NCBI GenBank assembly: GCA_023101885.1
Contig: JALPQD010000214.1
Location: 930,001-994,000, forward strand
Reading direction: 5' to 3'
DNA from: Typhlomys cinereus
Lineage: Eukaryota; Chordata; Mammalia; Rodentia; Platacanthomyidae
DNA length: 64,000 nt
Below, piece by piece: positions 37,036 to 50,108 of the stretch. A program made the position numbers and the translations under genes. The notes beneath the pieces were generated by a model that was not told where the DNA came from, searched no databases, and saw only the letters and a list, made by a program, of their open reading frames with translations. The first letter of the stretch is position 1; every line of letters begins with the position of its first letter.

Positions 37036-38365
37036 TCCATGACATTATTATCTGTTTTCTAGGTGACTATGATACTTATTAATAAAAGTAAGCAAACAAA
37101 GTTCTGTAAGTTGTTCTTCAAATAGTTAATAGAAAATTGAAAGAAAGAGAATTATTGAAGGAAAGGTAAGCTAAGTGAATTATAACTGAGTTTTTGATAA
37201 ACTGACACTTTGGGTGAAGGATTTGAAAATGATATGAGATGGTCATGTTATTGATGCTACCCTTACAGTTACCACAGTATCAAAATTCTTTAAAGATTGT
37301 GAGGATAAATAAAGTGCACTCCTAAAATTTCATTACACAGACTTATCTAAAAAACAAAGTAGTATGCAATTATTTTAAAATGCATGTAGTAGTGTTAACA
37401 TTTAGAAGTTATTATTGCTGATTTAATCATAGCTAAATCAGTATTGAATAAAAAACACTTTTACAAAAGTACTTTTCTTTTAACAGTCATGAAAATCTGG
37501 GTTAGCAGATTATAATTGAGTTGGAAATTTTCCAGTACAGTTTACTTCATATCTGTGTGTGCAAACAAAATTAGAATTTTTGATATTACCATAAAGTCCA
37601 ATCTTCAGCTTAATGTTATTTATTGATGAAGAAATATAAGACTCATAAGATTTACAATGTGTCTATTAACCTAATATTCCTTTCAAATCTTCCAAATGAG
37701 ACTCTATTTATAAATTTTATATTTGAATCTATTGATTGCATATTACTTTTATTAAAAACTACCTGAGACTTTGGAGTATACTCCAATCTACTTATTTTTT
37801 GTCTTGTTAGAATAAACAATCTGAAAGAAGTTAATTTGGAGGTAAGAAAATTCCATAATAGTTAGAACTTCACACAGGGGTTCTAATTGAATTTAGCTGG
37901 AGCAAGACTAATGCACTTCTTTCAGCAGATCTGAATCAATTCCTTGACTCCAAGGAATATTGCTTTTCTATTTTTCCCTTGCCTGGGATTATAAGGAAAT
38001 GAGAATTGGCACAAGTTAGAAAATCTCCTTCAGGCTTTCTGCTGGTAGTGTCATTGTCAGTAAGGAAGAGGTTTGACTTTTGGCACAATGTTAAAACTAA
38101 CTCTTCATTTGCTGATAGCCTGTGATGTATGCATTGCATGACCTTAATATCTATGCTCTCCTGTTGATGGAATACTTTAAACAACGAGGTCTGCAAATTC
38201 TGTTTGTAATCTATTAACACCAATATAATAATTGAGGTCAATTTAATTTGCAAAAAAAGGAAAAAAATGCAATCAAAAATCTGTGTCTTTTTTTTTTTTT
38301 TACAGATCTCTTAATATTAGCTAAAACAAATAGATGGTAAACCACCATCTGAACATTTCTCTTTA
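37036..38365. other. Unique AT-rich DNA
   Basis: No gene or repeat seen. 37900-38240 is less AT-rich and keeps a 105-codon minus-strand open frame with no recognised domain. Confidence 0.5.
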
Positions 38366-38371
38366 TATACA

Positions 38372-38470
38372 TTTTTTATTATTATTTCAGCTCATACAAA
38401 CTTAATAGGTACACCAGTTCCCTCCCTCCCTCCTCCTCCCTTCAAACCCCCTGCTCCCCGTCCCCTCACA
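38372..38470 (-). mobile_element. Very short L1 3' end, antisense
   Basis: About 100 bases nearly identical in order to the 3' end of the L1 at 3981-8338 ('gctcatacaaact...aggtacaccagttccctccc'). The left T run is its poly-A. No target duplication identified. Confidence 0.88.
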
Positions 38471-40127
38471 ACAATCTGTATCTTGCATTGTGTACAAGGA
38501 CCTCCATATGTCTATGATAATGCTCCAAATCTATACATCACAAATGTTCATGTATTAGCCCAAATGAACTGCACAGTAATATCTGTATGAAAAAAGACAG
38601 GTAATTATTCACAGTTGTTCACAGTAAAAATGGTATAAGCAGATCCATGAAAAAGATATGTACAATAAAATAGAATAGACTTAATGACAATATGTTTTAT
38701 AAAGTTTGGGATACAAAGGAGTTGAATGTTGATTCAACATTGAGTCTTAGTAAATGCTTTATAGAAGTCTTTATGAATAATCTTAGGAAATGACATTTAT
38801 CTTTTAGGTGGGCCACAATGGTTCTAAAGTAAACAATAAGAACCACATATATTGTAACAGTGGCAAGCAGAGAGGTCCTGTGATGGGAGTAGAGAGGTTT
38901 CTAAGCAGGTAGAGAAGATGCAGGGCCAGGAAATTGATACAATTTTGAATCTAACAAGATATAAATGTATCAAAAACAAGCTCCAGTTAGTGCAGTGTGT
39001 TGCTAGCTCTGTCAGTTCATTATCAAATGTTTTCCGTTTTTTGAATTTTACCAATGAAACAATAGAGACAAAACTGCATGATATCAAAGACTGAAGATTC
39101 TACATCAGAACTTCTAAGTACAAGTTCATGTATGAAAACAACCAGAGAGCTAGACATTATATCTTTATCTTAGAAAAGTAAAACAAAAAATTGTCATATA
39201 ATTTACAACATTCTTGTGATGACTAAATTATTCTACAATTAAATAAATTATAAATAAAAGTGGCAATCTATTTTATACATATTTTTACTCCATCCCCATA
39301 GGTTATTTATGCACAGATTCCTATCATTCATAGACTGCAATTGTTTTGAATTAACTTTCTGTACTGAGCATATCTACTCTTTCCTTTTCTGCTGTTATTA
39401 CTACAAGTATACACAAGCTTTATTTGTATTAAGTATTAAAGAAAGCAAGATGGTATTTAAGGTTAAAGAGAGTAGTCACTGTCATTACATGCACACTACT
39501 GTATGTGAGACTCTCATGAGCATATTCATATTTTCTATTTGGGACTGATTTTTCATAGATTCTCAGAGTACTAGCTATGTGATAACTTACATACCTAAAT
39601 GTCAGGCCTCAGGCCATATTTCTATACCTATGGGAACTTATTAAATAAGCTACCACAGCCAACAAGAGATCTTGTTTACTAAAAAATTCAGTTGTTAAAA
39701 ACTAAAGCATGCCTCTCTTATCATAGGAAAGAAGTTCCTAAAAACATAAGCTAATAGTACTCTTACGATTTCAATTTTACTGTGGGAGATGGGGAGCTTA
39801 TGAAAAATAATATGGTAATGAAAAGTACACACCAATTGCAACTAGAATCATCTAAATGTTTTCTCTGAACTGAAACATTGTCATCTGGAGGAAAGAAGGA
39901 AACTCTGTATTAATCAGAAAATTAATGAGAAGGAACCCTATATTCATTAAAAGAATCAGAAAGCTTGGAAAGTTACAAGACTCACAAAACCCAGTCCATT
40001 ATGTATACAGTTTGCTAACAGGAGGAGATTTTTCCTTGAAGCTGACCACAACATAGGTATACTAAATTTTTGGCTGAGTGTTCCCCAAAAGGTCACATAC
40101 AACTGGATATTTCATAATGATTAATGT
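38471..40127. other. Unique AT-rich DNA
   Basis: No gene or repeat seen. Confidence 0.5.
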
Positions 40128-40534
40128 TGCCGTATCCCCCACTAAGCCAAACAAGGGGGGATGGACAGTGGGGCCTCAGGGCTAGAGGCGAGTGGGCCAG
40201 CTGGTGACAGGGTCACCACCAGACCCTGGGAATCAGGTGAGAAGCAGCAGTGGATGGGATGCGGCAAATTCAAAGTCATTAAGGGCATTTGGGCTTATAT
40301 AGGGTCAGGGTCCAATCAGGTGTTGCCATCCCTCCTCCGGGGGACAGCCACCAGTCATTTAACTGTTTTCTAGTTGTCCATCGCAGGTGCAGGTTAAACT
40401 GCCGCTTCCCATTGGTTGCTCATCCCTCCACCTGCATGGTCCTCTATTGGGACCCTCCAGGACATGTCTGTACCTCCAGGCTTGTCCTGAATTCCAGAGC
40501 CAGGCTAGGGTCTCCCTGAATTGGTAGTGCCACA
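40128..40534 (-). mobile_element. GC-rich solo LTR, antisense
   Basis: On the minus strand it starts TGTGGCAC and ends TACGGCA. It contains two CCAAT-type boxes ('aaccaatggg', 'ctgattgg') and a TATA box 'ctatataagccc' (plus 40291-40302), about 165 bases before its end. These are the parts of a retroviral promoter with U3, R and U5. It stands out by base composition from the AT-rich flanks. No target duplication seen and no viral genes adjoin it. Confidence 0.7.
40291..40302 (-). promoter_or_regulatory. LTR TATA box
   Basis: 'ctatataagccc' on the minus strand, with a CCAAT-type box ('ctgattgg') about 10-20 bases upstream on that strand. Transcription would run leftward. Activity is unknown. 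Confidence 0.5.
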
Positions 40535-40539
40535 GCTTA

Positions 40540-41480
40540 AGCTCTTAATATCTCTATTAAGTAACTCACTTTATTAATATCTAGAAATGATAATCTTTGA
40601 AATGTTTGTGCAACTAGTATATATCTTTCCTAGGATGGTGATGTGGGAAATTGAACTGTGAACAGCAAAAAATACATAGCCAAAAATTAGTCAACATTTA
40701 TGGACCACCAAAAATGAGAAAAGTGTTTTTGCAATATGAAGTACTGATATACATCATGCAGGAAAATTATTCAGAGGAGCTATGCTCATGATTATAAGAT
40801 TATCATCTGGATAAATGTGGTGTTATAAATTATATAATGTCTGTTACTCTAAGAAAGTATCTAATTTTCTTTAAACATAGCCTAGGAGAGACACAGCTCA
40901 AGATAATTTGTAATATAAGTTATTTTCATGTGTGAATTCACTAAAATATTTCATTATGTTCATATTTCATGAAATATTTTAAATAATCATTTATATTGAA
41001 ATGTGCTTAAAATAAAAATATTATTTGAAAGTGTAGTCTACATAAAATAAAATGCACTAAAGTATGAAATGCACTAAAGTAAAACAAATTTTTTTAAGTT
41101 TACATTAGTTTTTCAATTGCACAATTCAAACAACACAGATTCAGGAGACATTTATTAAGTGGAATTTCTTTCCTAGACATTGTTATAAGTTTAGATATTT
41201 GGTGAACAAATTAATATGCTTTCTGTGAAGTTGCAGATCTAAAAAACTAGAGAGAATGAATGTCTGGAATATGTGAGGAGCTAAGGAAGGCAGATTGTAG
41301 GGGGAAATAAGATAAGAAGTTGATACAAGTGGGATCTTTGCAAGCCCTGGTTATGCAGTTGAAATTTACCCAGAGCCAGAAGCAAAGACTTCAATCCATC
41401 TATATAAATCTCTGTTTTTCAAAATTCCTTGATTTGACTAAAAAAATTAAAGTTAAAAATAAAACCAATATAGTTCTGCC
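40540..41480. other. Unique AT-rich DNA
   Basis: No gene or repeat seen. Confidence 0.5.
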
Positions 41481-41483
41481 ATC

Positions 41484-41660
41484 TTTTTAATGAATATTTT
41501 ATTTACTAATGAGAGAGAAAGAGAATGAGAACAAACATGCCATGGTGCAGGGGTGGAGGTCAGAGGACAGCTTTCCTTCCACCATATAGGTTTCTAGGGA
41601 CTGAACTCAAGTCACTAGGTTTTCCAGCATGTGCCTTCCCACTGAGCTATCTCTCTGGCC
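41484..41660 (-). mobile_element. B3-like SINE, antisense
   Basis: On the minus strand: head 'ggccagagagatagctcagt', B-box-like 'gagttcagtccc', a body with '...tctgacctccacccctgcac...', a CT-rich run, and an AATAAAAT tail. This is the B3 order. It ends exactly at a '...ctctctggcc' boundary. Confidence 0.75.
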
Positions 41661-41693
41661 CAAACTACACCTTTTTATTCAACAGTTTAAACA

Positions 41694-41719
41694 AATTTAT
41701 TTATTTGTTTATTATTTAA

Positions 41720-41790
<71 letters not shown>

Positions 41791-41880
41791 CAGAGGGAGG
41801 AATTGTATGTGTCTGTGGAGGACAAGAGTGACTTCAGTAATCACTATGGATTGCTTCTACTTCCTTTTTGCTTTGCTTTG
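41694..41880 (-). mobile_element. Partial old-subfamily SINE, antisense, head missing
   Basis: Tail, (GT)n(GA)n run and the body half with 'aatccatagtgattactg' match the old SINE subfamily. The tRNA-like head expected after 41880 is absent, so the copy is 5'-truncated. Confidence 0.7.
41720..41785 (+). repeat. (GT)n(GA)n compound microsatellite
   Basis: A GT run passes directly into a GA run within a SINE tail. Confidence 0.95.
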
Positions 41881-42195
41881 ACAATCAGTCAAGAAAGAAA
41901 TCCAAGTGCATGACCACCTACAAAATTTTGTACATTGAATAAAAGGTACTTTATTGTATGAATGATTAAGAGCAACTAGACCACACTTCAACTGTGAGTT
42001 ACATTGATGATCAAGTCCCTTGGATGCAATATTAGAAATGTGCAAAATCATTTGAGACTCAAAAAAAGGTAGTTCTCAAAATGAACAGATGATGTGGTTT
42101 TTGGTGGTTTGTATTTCTAGGCAAATCAAGACCTCAAGGACTGGATCAGAGGGTGGAGCCAAGAAGAGGGACATTTCTAGGCACCACATTGTCAT
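41881..42195. other. Unique DNA
   Basis: Nothing recognised. Confidence 0.5.
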
Positions 42196-42213
42196 TCCTT
42201 GACTGTCACTCTT

Positions 42214-42482
42214 TTTTTAATTTTTTTTATTATTATTTATTCAACTGTGCACATGTGCATGCGCGTGTGTGTCTGTGTGTGTCTGTGTGTGTGTAGAACC
42301 ACGGACGAACCTGTGAACCACCATGGACGCCTCCACCTCCTTCTGCCCCGGAATTCACAGGCTCCGCCCTTACCAGGACCAGAAGCGCAGGCCGCCCCCG
42401 CTTCTGCCTGGTCTGGGATCCGAACTGAGGACCTTCTGCCTGCAAGGCGGAGGCTTAACCCCTGAGCCACCTCTCCAGCCCC
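42214..42482 (-). mobile_element. Young-subfamily SINE, antisense
   Basis: Head '...cacctctccagcc' at the right, A tail at the left. 15-bp duplication 'ttgactgtcactctt' at 42199-42213 and 42483-42497. The body is about 15-20 bases shorter than in sister copies near 42405-42415, where a piece after the B-box is missing. Confidence 0.93.
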
Positions 42483-42499
42483 TTGACTGTCACTCTTGA

Positions 42500-43796
42500 C
42501 AGATATTAACTATGGGATGAAATAGAAGGAAAATTGAGAGGGAAGTGCTTGCTGAAGAACAAAGTAAAGAATGAGTTGTTCAGTTGTAAATTTCTCACAG
42601 TCCTTACTGGGTACAGATGGAGTTCGTATAGTGTAAAATGCCACAGGAAATTATTAAACAATGATAAATCAGAAAGACTCACCCAGGTGTACATTTTTGT
42701 TGCTTCTTGATTCTTTGAAGTTATAAGTTTTTCTTTCCTAAACCACCAGTCAAAGCTAATAGTTATAAAATTCCCGGGGACTTCTAAATACAGAAAAAGA
42801 TTCCTATAACCTTCTCATACAGCTTCTCTTTCATGTGGAAATGTAGGAAGTTTTATGGCCCTAAGGATTTGCCATCACACTGACTACTAATCCCTTATAC
42901 TAACCAAGAACATGTACTATAAGGAGGGATCCTTTGGTTCAAGTATATCGTTTTTATGTTTGGATTTAAAAAAAATCTGTATTTATTTTTGGTACAGCAT
43001 CAGGAAATACCATTTTCTCTATTTCACTCTTATGCCTAAAAATTTTTCTCAGTCCTTTAATGAAGAAGAAGCTAGAAGACTGCATCATCAATATGTCTTC
43101 TTTTTCTAGAGGACATTATGTCAGGGAAGCCTAAAACTTCAAACAGTTACCCTGTAGGTGTTCCTGTTGCTACAAGCATAGAATCATTGTATACTTAATG
43201 AATGATTAATAGAAACACAGCTGTGTCCTGATGAGAGAAACGTAGAGTGGGTAAAATTCAAAAGCTCAAAGCACATCATGAGTTTCATTAAGTTTAAAGT
43301 GAGTGTACTTCCATCAGAAAACTCTGTAGCATTTCGATTATAGCTCAAGTCATCAGCAAAATATGGTTACACTTAATTTTGAGAATAATTCTACTCTACA
43401 AAGGTAAAAAAGAAACTTTGTTCTGGCAAAGATTTCAAAAATGACATGCTGGAGTAAACGCCAGAAAATTCTGGCTTTAAATTTTAATTCTTTATATTAC
43501 TTTTTTCTTCTGAGGAGGCTATGGTTTCATATATTAATGTATATTGCTGCAAAATATTAAGTAAATTCATCACAGACTACATTTACTACAAATTTATTGC
43601 CTATTTATCTCATCTTATTTAGACAAATTTGCTTTTTACCAAATGTTAATTCCTATAAAAATTGAATTGCAGAATATCAAGATAGCATTACAGTTAATCT
43701 ATAAATCTGGTATCCTATCCAAAAGATTTTGAGTTACAAAATAATTATTCCATTAACCTTATTAATCATTTAATTCAACTACAAATATGATTCAGA
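42500..43796. other. Unique AT-rich DNA
   Basis: No gene or repeat seen. Confidence 0.5.
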
Positions 43797-43811
43797 TTAA
43801 AACCTAACTAA

Positions 43812-44130
43812 GTCCCGCCTGCCTGCCTGTCCGACCAGGACGGGAATAGCTGGCGGTCCTCCATCCCAGGTGAGTTCCCCAGCCCCTAGATGGCCCCTTG
43901 TCCTAGCCTCTCCCACCAGCCAGCCCAGGCAATACCCAGGCTGCCTCTGGTTTGCCCCAGCCACTTTGATCCTCCTGCCCGCCTGCCTGCCCAACCAGGA
44001 CAGACTATGCTAGTGGTCCTCTATCCCTGGAGCCTGGGTGGCCCACTCAGCCAAGTCCAGGTCCCAGGTGAAGAGTTCTGCCATCACCATCAGCCCCTCT
44101 ACCCCTCTGGCCCACTGGGGACCCTCGCTC
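43812..44130 (+). promoter_or_regulatory. L1 5' UTR with two monomer-like GC-rich repeats
   Basis: The block at 43821 ('gcctgcctgtccgaccagga...') recurs at 43981 ('gcctgcctgcccaaccagga...') with the same following order ('...gtggtcct..atccc'). The period is about 160 bases. Rodent L1 promoters are often built of tandem monomers, so I infer the remains of a promoter array. Confidence 0.65.
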
Positions 44131-44637
44131 ATGGTCCACGGAGGACAAACTGCTACTCAGAATTCAAAGGAAACTCAAGCAAAGCTCTAAGCAGCAGAGG
44201 CCATACATCTGAAGTCCTCTAAAATCATCCTATCACATGGAGAGATTCTTCGCATCCAACCCAAAGATAAGTAAACCTCTTTTTTTTTTTTTACCATACT
44301 GCTCCTTTTTAGTATTAATCACTGTAGATTAACTTTTCCATATAACCACCACAAAAATATATAACTCCAGAGATTATACCACTCACCCTCACATATCACC
44401 AAGATACTAAATCGTAAAAGTGCACTACCATACTAATATTCACCCCATCTACTTAATTTGACTTAACTGATATACTAACAGCCTAATAGCCTCATCTAGG
44501 AAATAATACTAACATCAGACAAATGTCCACAACTCCAAGGCAAGCACTAGTAATAACTGCCTGAGAGTAGTAATACAAACTAAATTAATTCAGTCAAAAA
44601 CACACAGAAACTGAACGATCTAAGAGACAAAACAACA

Positions 44638-45724
44638 ATGCCCAAGACAAAGTGCAGATCCATGAGAAACAACACTCAAGAAGACAAATCTCCCACCAAA
44701 AGAATTTACCCCATAATGATGGATTCTAACTAGAACAAATTCACAGATAATAGCCAAGAAAGCCAGATCCAAGATAATGACTTTCAAAATATGATCATTA
44801 CCATGATTAATATGAAAGAGGAAATACGGGAGGAGTTAAACAACCACATCAACCACTTTGAACAGGAACACAAAAGGCACCTGGAGGAGTTGAAAAAGCA
44901 GTTCAAGAAACAAAAATAGACATAGAGCAGTTAAAACATTCTCAGGCAGAGTTTAAAATTGAACTAAAAGACACGTTATATTCAATCCAAAAGTCAACAG
45001 AGAGTCTTATCAACAGAACTAAAAAAGCAGAAAAAAGAATTTCAGATCTCGAAGACAAGCTAGGAGAATTAACCAACTCAATGGAAGAGGTTGTTAAAGC
45101 CAAAAAAATACTTGAGAGGAATATTCAAGAGTTATGGGACATCCTGAAAAAGCCTAACATGCAAATCCATGGAATACCAGAGCAAGAATCCCAGAATATC
45201 ACACCTGAGGAAAATTTTTCAAATTATTATATTGAAAATTTCTCTCAACTAAAGAATGAGAGGCCCATACTAATACAAGAGACATTCCACAACCCAAACA
45301 GATATGACCAAAATAGAAAATTTCCACAGCAAATAATAGTAAAAACACTCCACATTCAAGACAAAGAAATGGTGCTGAGAGCTTCAAGGGAAAAAAATCA
45401 AGTCACTTTTAAAGGTAAACCTATTAAAATAACAAATGACTTTTCAATGAAACAGTAAAAGCAAGAAAAGTTTGGAGAGACATACTTCAAGTATTGAATG
45501 AGCAAAAATGTCAACCCAGACTGATATACCTGGTAAAACTATCTGTCATGATCAAGGGAGAAAGAAAAGTTTTCCAGCACAAAGATAACTTGAAGGCTTA
45601 CATGTCTACCAAACCAGGCCTTCAAAAAATGCTAGAAATGATACTCAATCTTGAAGAAAAAAACAAGCATATCCAGAAGGACAGAAACCTAACTGTCAAA
45701 CAATACACTTACAGAGGCCACTAA
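44638..45724 (+). pseudogene. L1 ORF1 (RNA-binding chaperone), broken
   Basis: ORF1p normally forms trimers and coats L1 RNA in the cytoplasm. The start ATG at 44638 opens a frame that hits TAG at 44731. A Glu/Lys-rich coiled coil follows (around 44800-44900), then the RRM-like region with MQIHGIPE and PQQIIVKT, then the C-terminal domain near 45500-45680 ('CQPRLIYLVKLS'). A frameshift near 44905 is followed by a single-base deletion near 45449 ('caatgaaac' where the older copy at 32665 keeps 'caatggaaa'), which breaks the link to the C-terminal domain. About 360 codons in total, as expected for the family. Confidence 0.88.
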
Positions 45725-45749
45725 ACATCAAAAAAGTCCAGAATTAAAA

Positions 45750-48700
45750 ATAATTTCTCCATTATAACATTAAATGTCAATGGTATTGTCACCGATCAAG
45801 AGACACAGATTACCAACTTGGATTAAAAACCACAACCCATCAATCTGCTGCCTTCAGGAAATTCATCTCACCACAAAAGATAGGCACATCCTAAAAATAA
45901 GGTAACGGAACAGGAAACAGGCAGGGGTAGCCATTATGCTGTTGGACAAAGTGGGCTTCAAACAAAAAAAAAATCATAAGAGACACAGATGGATACTCCA
46001 TGTTAGTCACAGGTATAATTCACCAGGAAGACTTCACAATACTGAACCCAATACGGGCCCCACCACATTCATTAAGCAAATCCTACAGCATCTAAAGTGA
46101 GAAATCAACCTCCAAATAATAATTCTTGGGGATTTCAACACTGTCATCTCAACATGGGCCAAAAACTTAACAGAGACACTTTGGAACTCCACCAAACCCT
46201 TAAAGAAATGGACCTTACTGATCGCTATCAAACTTTTCATCCATGCACCAAAGAATGCACATTTTTCTCAGCAGCACACAGAACTTTCTCCAAAATAGAT
46301 CACATACTGGGTCACAAAACGAATCTACACATGTACAAAAAAGTTGAAATTCTAACCTGTGTCCTGTCACACCACCATGGCCTAAAGCTGGACATCCACA
46401 ATACATAAAACAACAGAAAATACACTAACTCCTGGAAACTTAACATTACAATGCTGAATGAGAACTGGATTCAGGAAGAAATTTAAAAGGAAATTCAAGA
46501 TATCCTGAAATTGAATGATAATGAAAATACAACTTATCAAAATCTTTGGGGCACAATGAAAGGTGTCCTAAGAGGTAAGTTCATAGCTCTTAATCTCTAC
46601 CTCAAAAAATGGAAACATCAGAAATAAATAACTTAACAATGCAACTTAAAGTTTTAGAAACACTAGAGCAATCTGATCCCAAAAGTAGTAGAAGAGAAGA
46701 GACTAGCAAAATCAGGGGAGAAGTATCCGAAATTGAGGGTAGGAAAATGATACAGACAATCAACCAATCAAAAAGCTGGTTCTTTGAAAAAATCAATAAG
46801 ATTGATACACCCCTAGCTAAATTATCCAAAAGCAAGAGAGAAAAAACACAAATTAACAAAATTCTAAAAGGAAAATGGAGTTATCACTACTGATACCTAA
46901 GAAATCCAGAGAATTATAATGTCATATTTCAAAAACTTATACTCTGTGAAATTTGACAACATAAAAGAAATGGATGAATTCCAAAGTAAGCACAACTTAC
47001 TGAAATTGAATCAGGAAATTGTGAATTATTTAAATAGTCCTATAACATATGAGGAAATCAATGAAATAATCTCGAATCGTCCCACCAAAAAATGTCGTAG
47101 ATCAGATGGATTCAGCACAGAGTTCTACCAGACATTTAAGGAGCTAATAACACCAATACTCCTTAAACTATTCCATCAAATAGCAAAGGAAGGAACACTA
47201 CTAAATTCCTTCTATGAAGCTAATTCGTTTTAATCCCAAAACCTAATAAAGATACACATAAAAATTAAAAATATAGGCCAATCTCTTTGATGAACACAAA
47301 TGCAAAGATTCTCAACAAAGTCTTAACAAATCGGATTCAAAAACATATCAAAAAGATAATTCATGGGGATCAAGTAGGCTTTATCCCAGGCACACAAGTT
47401 TGGTTCAACATATGCAAATCAATAAACATAATCCACCCTATAAACCAGGCTAAAATCCAAGACCACATGCTACTCTGGTTAGATGAAGAAAAAGCTTTTG
47501 ACAAGATCCAACAGCCTTTAATGATCAAAACCCTAGAGACAGTTGGAATGGAAGGAACCTTTATCAATATAATAAAAGCTATATACAACAAGCCAACAGC
47601 AAGGATTATACTCAATGGGGAAAAACTTGAAGCATTCCTACTTTGATCAGGAACTAGACAAGGCTGTCCACTCTCACCACTTCTATTCAATATTGTACTT
47701 GAAGTCTTAGCTGAAGCCATAAGACAAGAAAGGCAGATTAAAGGGATTCAAATCAGCACGGAAGAAGTCAAGTTATCTCTATTTGGTGATGACATGATCT
47801 TATGCCTCAGTGATCCCCAAACCTCCACCAGGAAGCTCCTGGAACTAATTGAGAAGTTCAGCAGAGTGGCAGGATACAAAATAAATGTGCAAAAATCAGA
47901 GGCCTTCCTATATGCCCAGAATGAAAGAAGTGAAAAAGCCCTGAGAGACTCAATTCCATTTACTATCGCCCTTAAAAAAATGAAATGCCTTGGTATAAAC
48001 CTAACCAAGGAGGTAAAAGACCTTTACAATGAAAACTTTAAAACCCTAAAGAAAGAAATTACAGAAGACACCAGAAGGTGGAAAGACCTCCCATGTTCCT
48101 GGATTGGCAGAGTCAATATCATAAAAATGATCATTCTACCAAAGGCAATATACAGATTCAATGCTATACCAACTAAAATTGCAAAGCAATTCTTTAAAGA
48201 AGTTGACTAAACAATCTCAAAATTCATATGGAGGCACAAAAGACCCAGGATAGCAAAAACAATCCTGAGTTACAAAAACACTGCTGGAGGTATCACCATA
48301 CCAAACCTTAGTCTATACTACAAATCCCTAGTTATAAAAACAGCCTGGTACTGCCCCCAAAATAGACACACAGATCAATGGATAAGGGTGGAAGACCCAG
48401 ATATAAATGATCTTATACCTGAGCAATCCCAAAATAAGCCACACAATTACAGCCATTTGATCTTTGACAAAGGGGTCCAAAAAATCCAATGGAAAACGAA
48501 CAGCTTCTTCAACAAATGGTGCTAGCAAAACTGGATGTCCACATGCAGAAGATTAAAACTAGACCCATACTTGTCACCATGTACAAGACTTAATTCCAAA
48601 TGGATCAAGGATCTCAATATAAGGCCAGAGACTATAAAAACCTTAGTTGAAAGGGTAGGGAATTCGCTGGAGCTGATTGGACTAGACCAACAGTTCCTAA

Positions 48701-49530
48701 TGAGAAATCCAATAGTGCAGTCAATACAACCAACACTCAACGGATGGGATGTTAAGAAATTAAAGAGCTGCTGTTCAGATAAAGAGACTGGAACTCGATC
48801 AAAGGCTACACATGAAATGGGAGAAAATCTTCACTAACCATATATCTGATAGAGCTCTATTATGCAGAGTGCACAAAGAACTAGAAAACTAAACACCAAT
48901 GAAACTAATGGCCCAGTTAACAAATGGGCCTTGAACTTAAAAGAAACTTTACCAAGGAAGAAATTAAAATGTTCAACAAATATCTTAAAAAATCCTCCAC
49001 ATCCTTAGCCATCAGAGAAATGCCAATTAAAACCTTCCTGAGATATCATCTCACACCGGTTAGGATGGCAAAAATCCACAATATAAACAATGCCAAATGC
49101 TGGAGAGAATGTGGAGAGAGGGGACACTCCGACATTGCTGTTGGGAATGCAGGCTCATACAACCACTCTGGCGAGTGCTGATTCTTAAAGAAGTGAAAGA
49201 TTGAAATGCCAATATGACCCAGCTATTCCACTTTGGGGAATAACCCCCCATATAACAAAAATTCACCTTGAAAGCACAAGCACAACCATGTCCATAGCAG
49301 CACTGTTTACAATAGCAAAATCATGGAATTAGCCCAGATGTCTAACAGTTGACCAGTGGATAAGGAAAATGTGGTACATTTATACAATGGAATACTACTC
49401 AGCTATCAAAAATGATGAGTTAATGCAATTTGCCGGGAAATGGATGGAACTAAAAACAATTATATTGAGTGAAGTATCCCTTTCACGGAAAATAAAGCAC
49501 CATATGTACTCCCTAATCGGTGGATCCTAG
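45750..49530 (+). pseudogene. L1 ORF2 (endonuclease and reverse transcriptase), broken
   Basis: The endonuclease start has NVNG and CLQEIH. The endonuclease end has FFSAAHRTFSKIDHILGH at about 46260-46320. The reverse transcriptase follows from about 46965 (MDEFQSKHN). TGA at 47644-47646 replaces the Arg codon of the RSGTRQ motif, and a frameshift lies near 47222-47232. Motif C reads FGDD (47782-47793), keeping both catalytic Asp residues. The C-terminal end has MEYYSAIKNDE, and the natural stop is TAG at 49528. Multiple frame breaks rule out function. Confidence 0.9.
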
Positions 49531-49818
49531 TACCAAACCCACTTGGAGACACACTCAAGGACAAATCTCTGTAATACCTACAGTAATTGCAAAGATTATA
49601 AATAGGAGGGAAGGGGAAGGAGGGCCCCACCTGAATCTAGGAGAGAGGGGATCATGCTACAGCAGAGATAATAGGCCACAATTAAGGACTGCAAGTAAGT
49701 AATGAGACATCTGGTTAAGCTCACAGACTTTCCTTCCTGGTCACTTGCAACTGGTGGGGTATGATCTTACCAGAAAGGGAGGGCATAAAGTTTGGCAGAT
49801 AGAAAGTAACCATTTTGC

Positions 49819-50108
49819 GGGGCTGGAGAGGTGGCTCAGGGGTTAAGCCTCTGCCTTGCAGGCAGAAGGTCCTGAGTTCGGATTCTAGACCCCACGTATA
49901 GACGTTGGGCGGAAACGGGGGCGGCCTGCGTTTCTGGTCTTGGTAGGGTGGAGCCTGTGAATCCCCTGGCAGAGTAAACAAGGAGGAGGTGGAGGCGTCC
50001 ATGGTGTTTCCCGAATTCGTCCGTGGTTCTACACACACACATACACACACATGCGCACACATGCATACACACACAGTTGAATAAATAATAAATAAAAAAA
50101 AGAATTTT
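49819..50108 (+). mobile_element. Young-subfamily SINE in the L1 3' UTR
   Basis: Head 'ggggctggagaggtggctca', full body, CA run and AATAAATAAA tail. Perfect 18-bp duplication 'agaaagtaaccattttgc' at 49801-49818 and 50109-50126. It postdates the host L1. Confidence 0.96.

Noticed and set aside
37936..38253. Minus-strand 105-codon ORF
   Set aside because: No recognisable family. Kept only as a note on the unique region.
43890..44222. Proline-rich 110-codon ORF
   Set aside because: It falls in the GC-rich L1 5' UTR and ends before ORF1, with no independent support.
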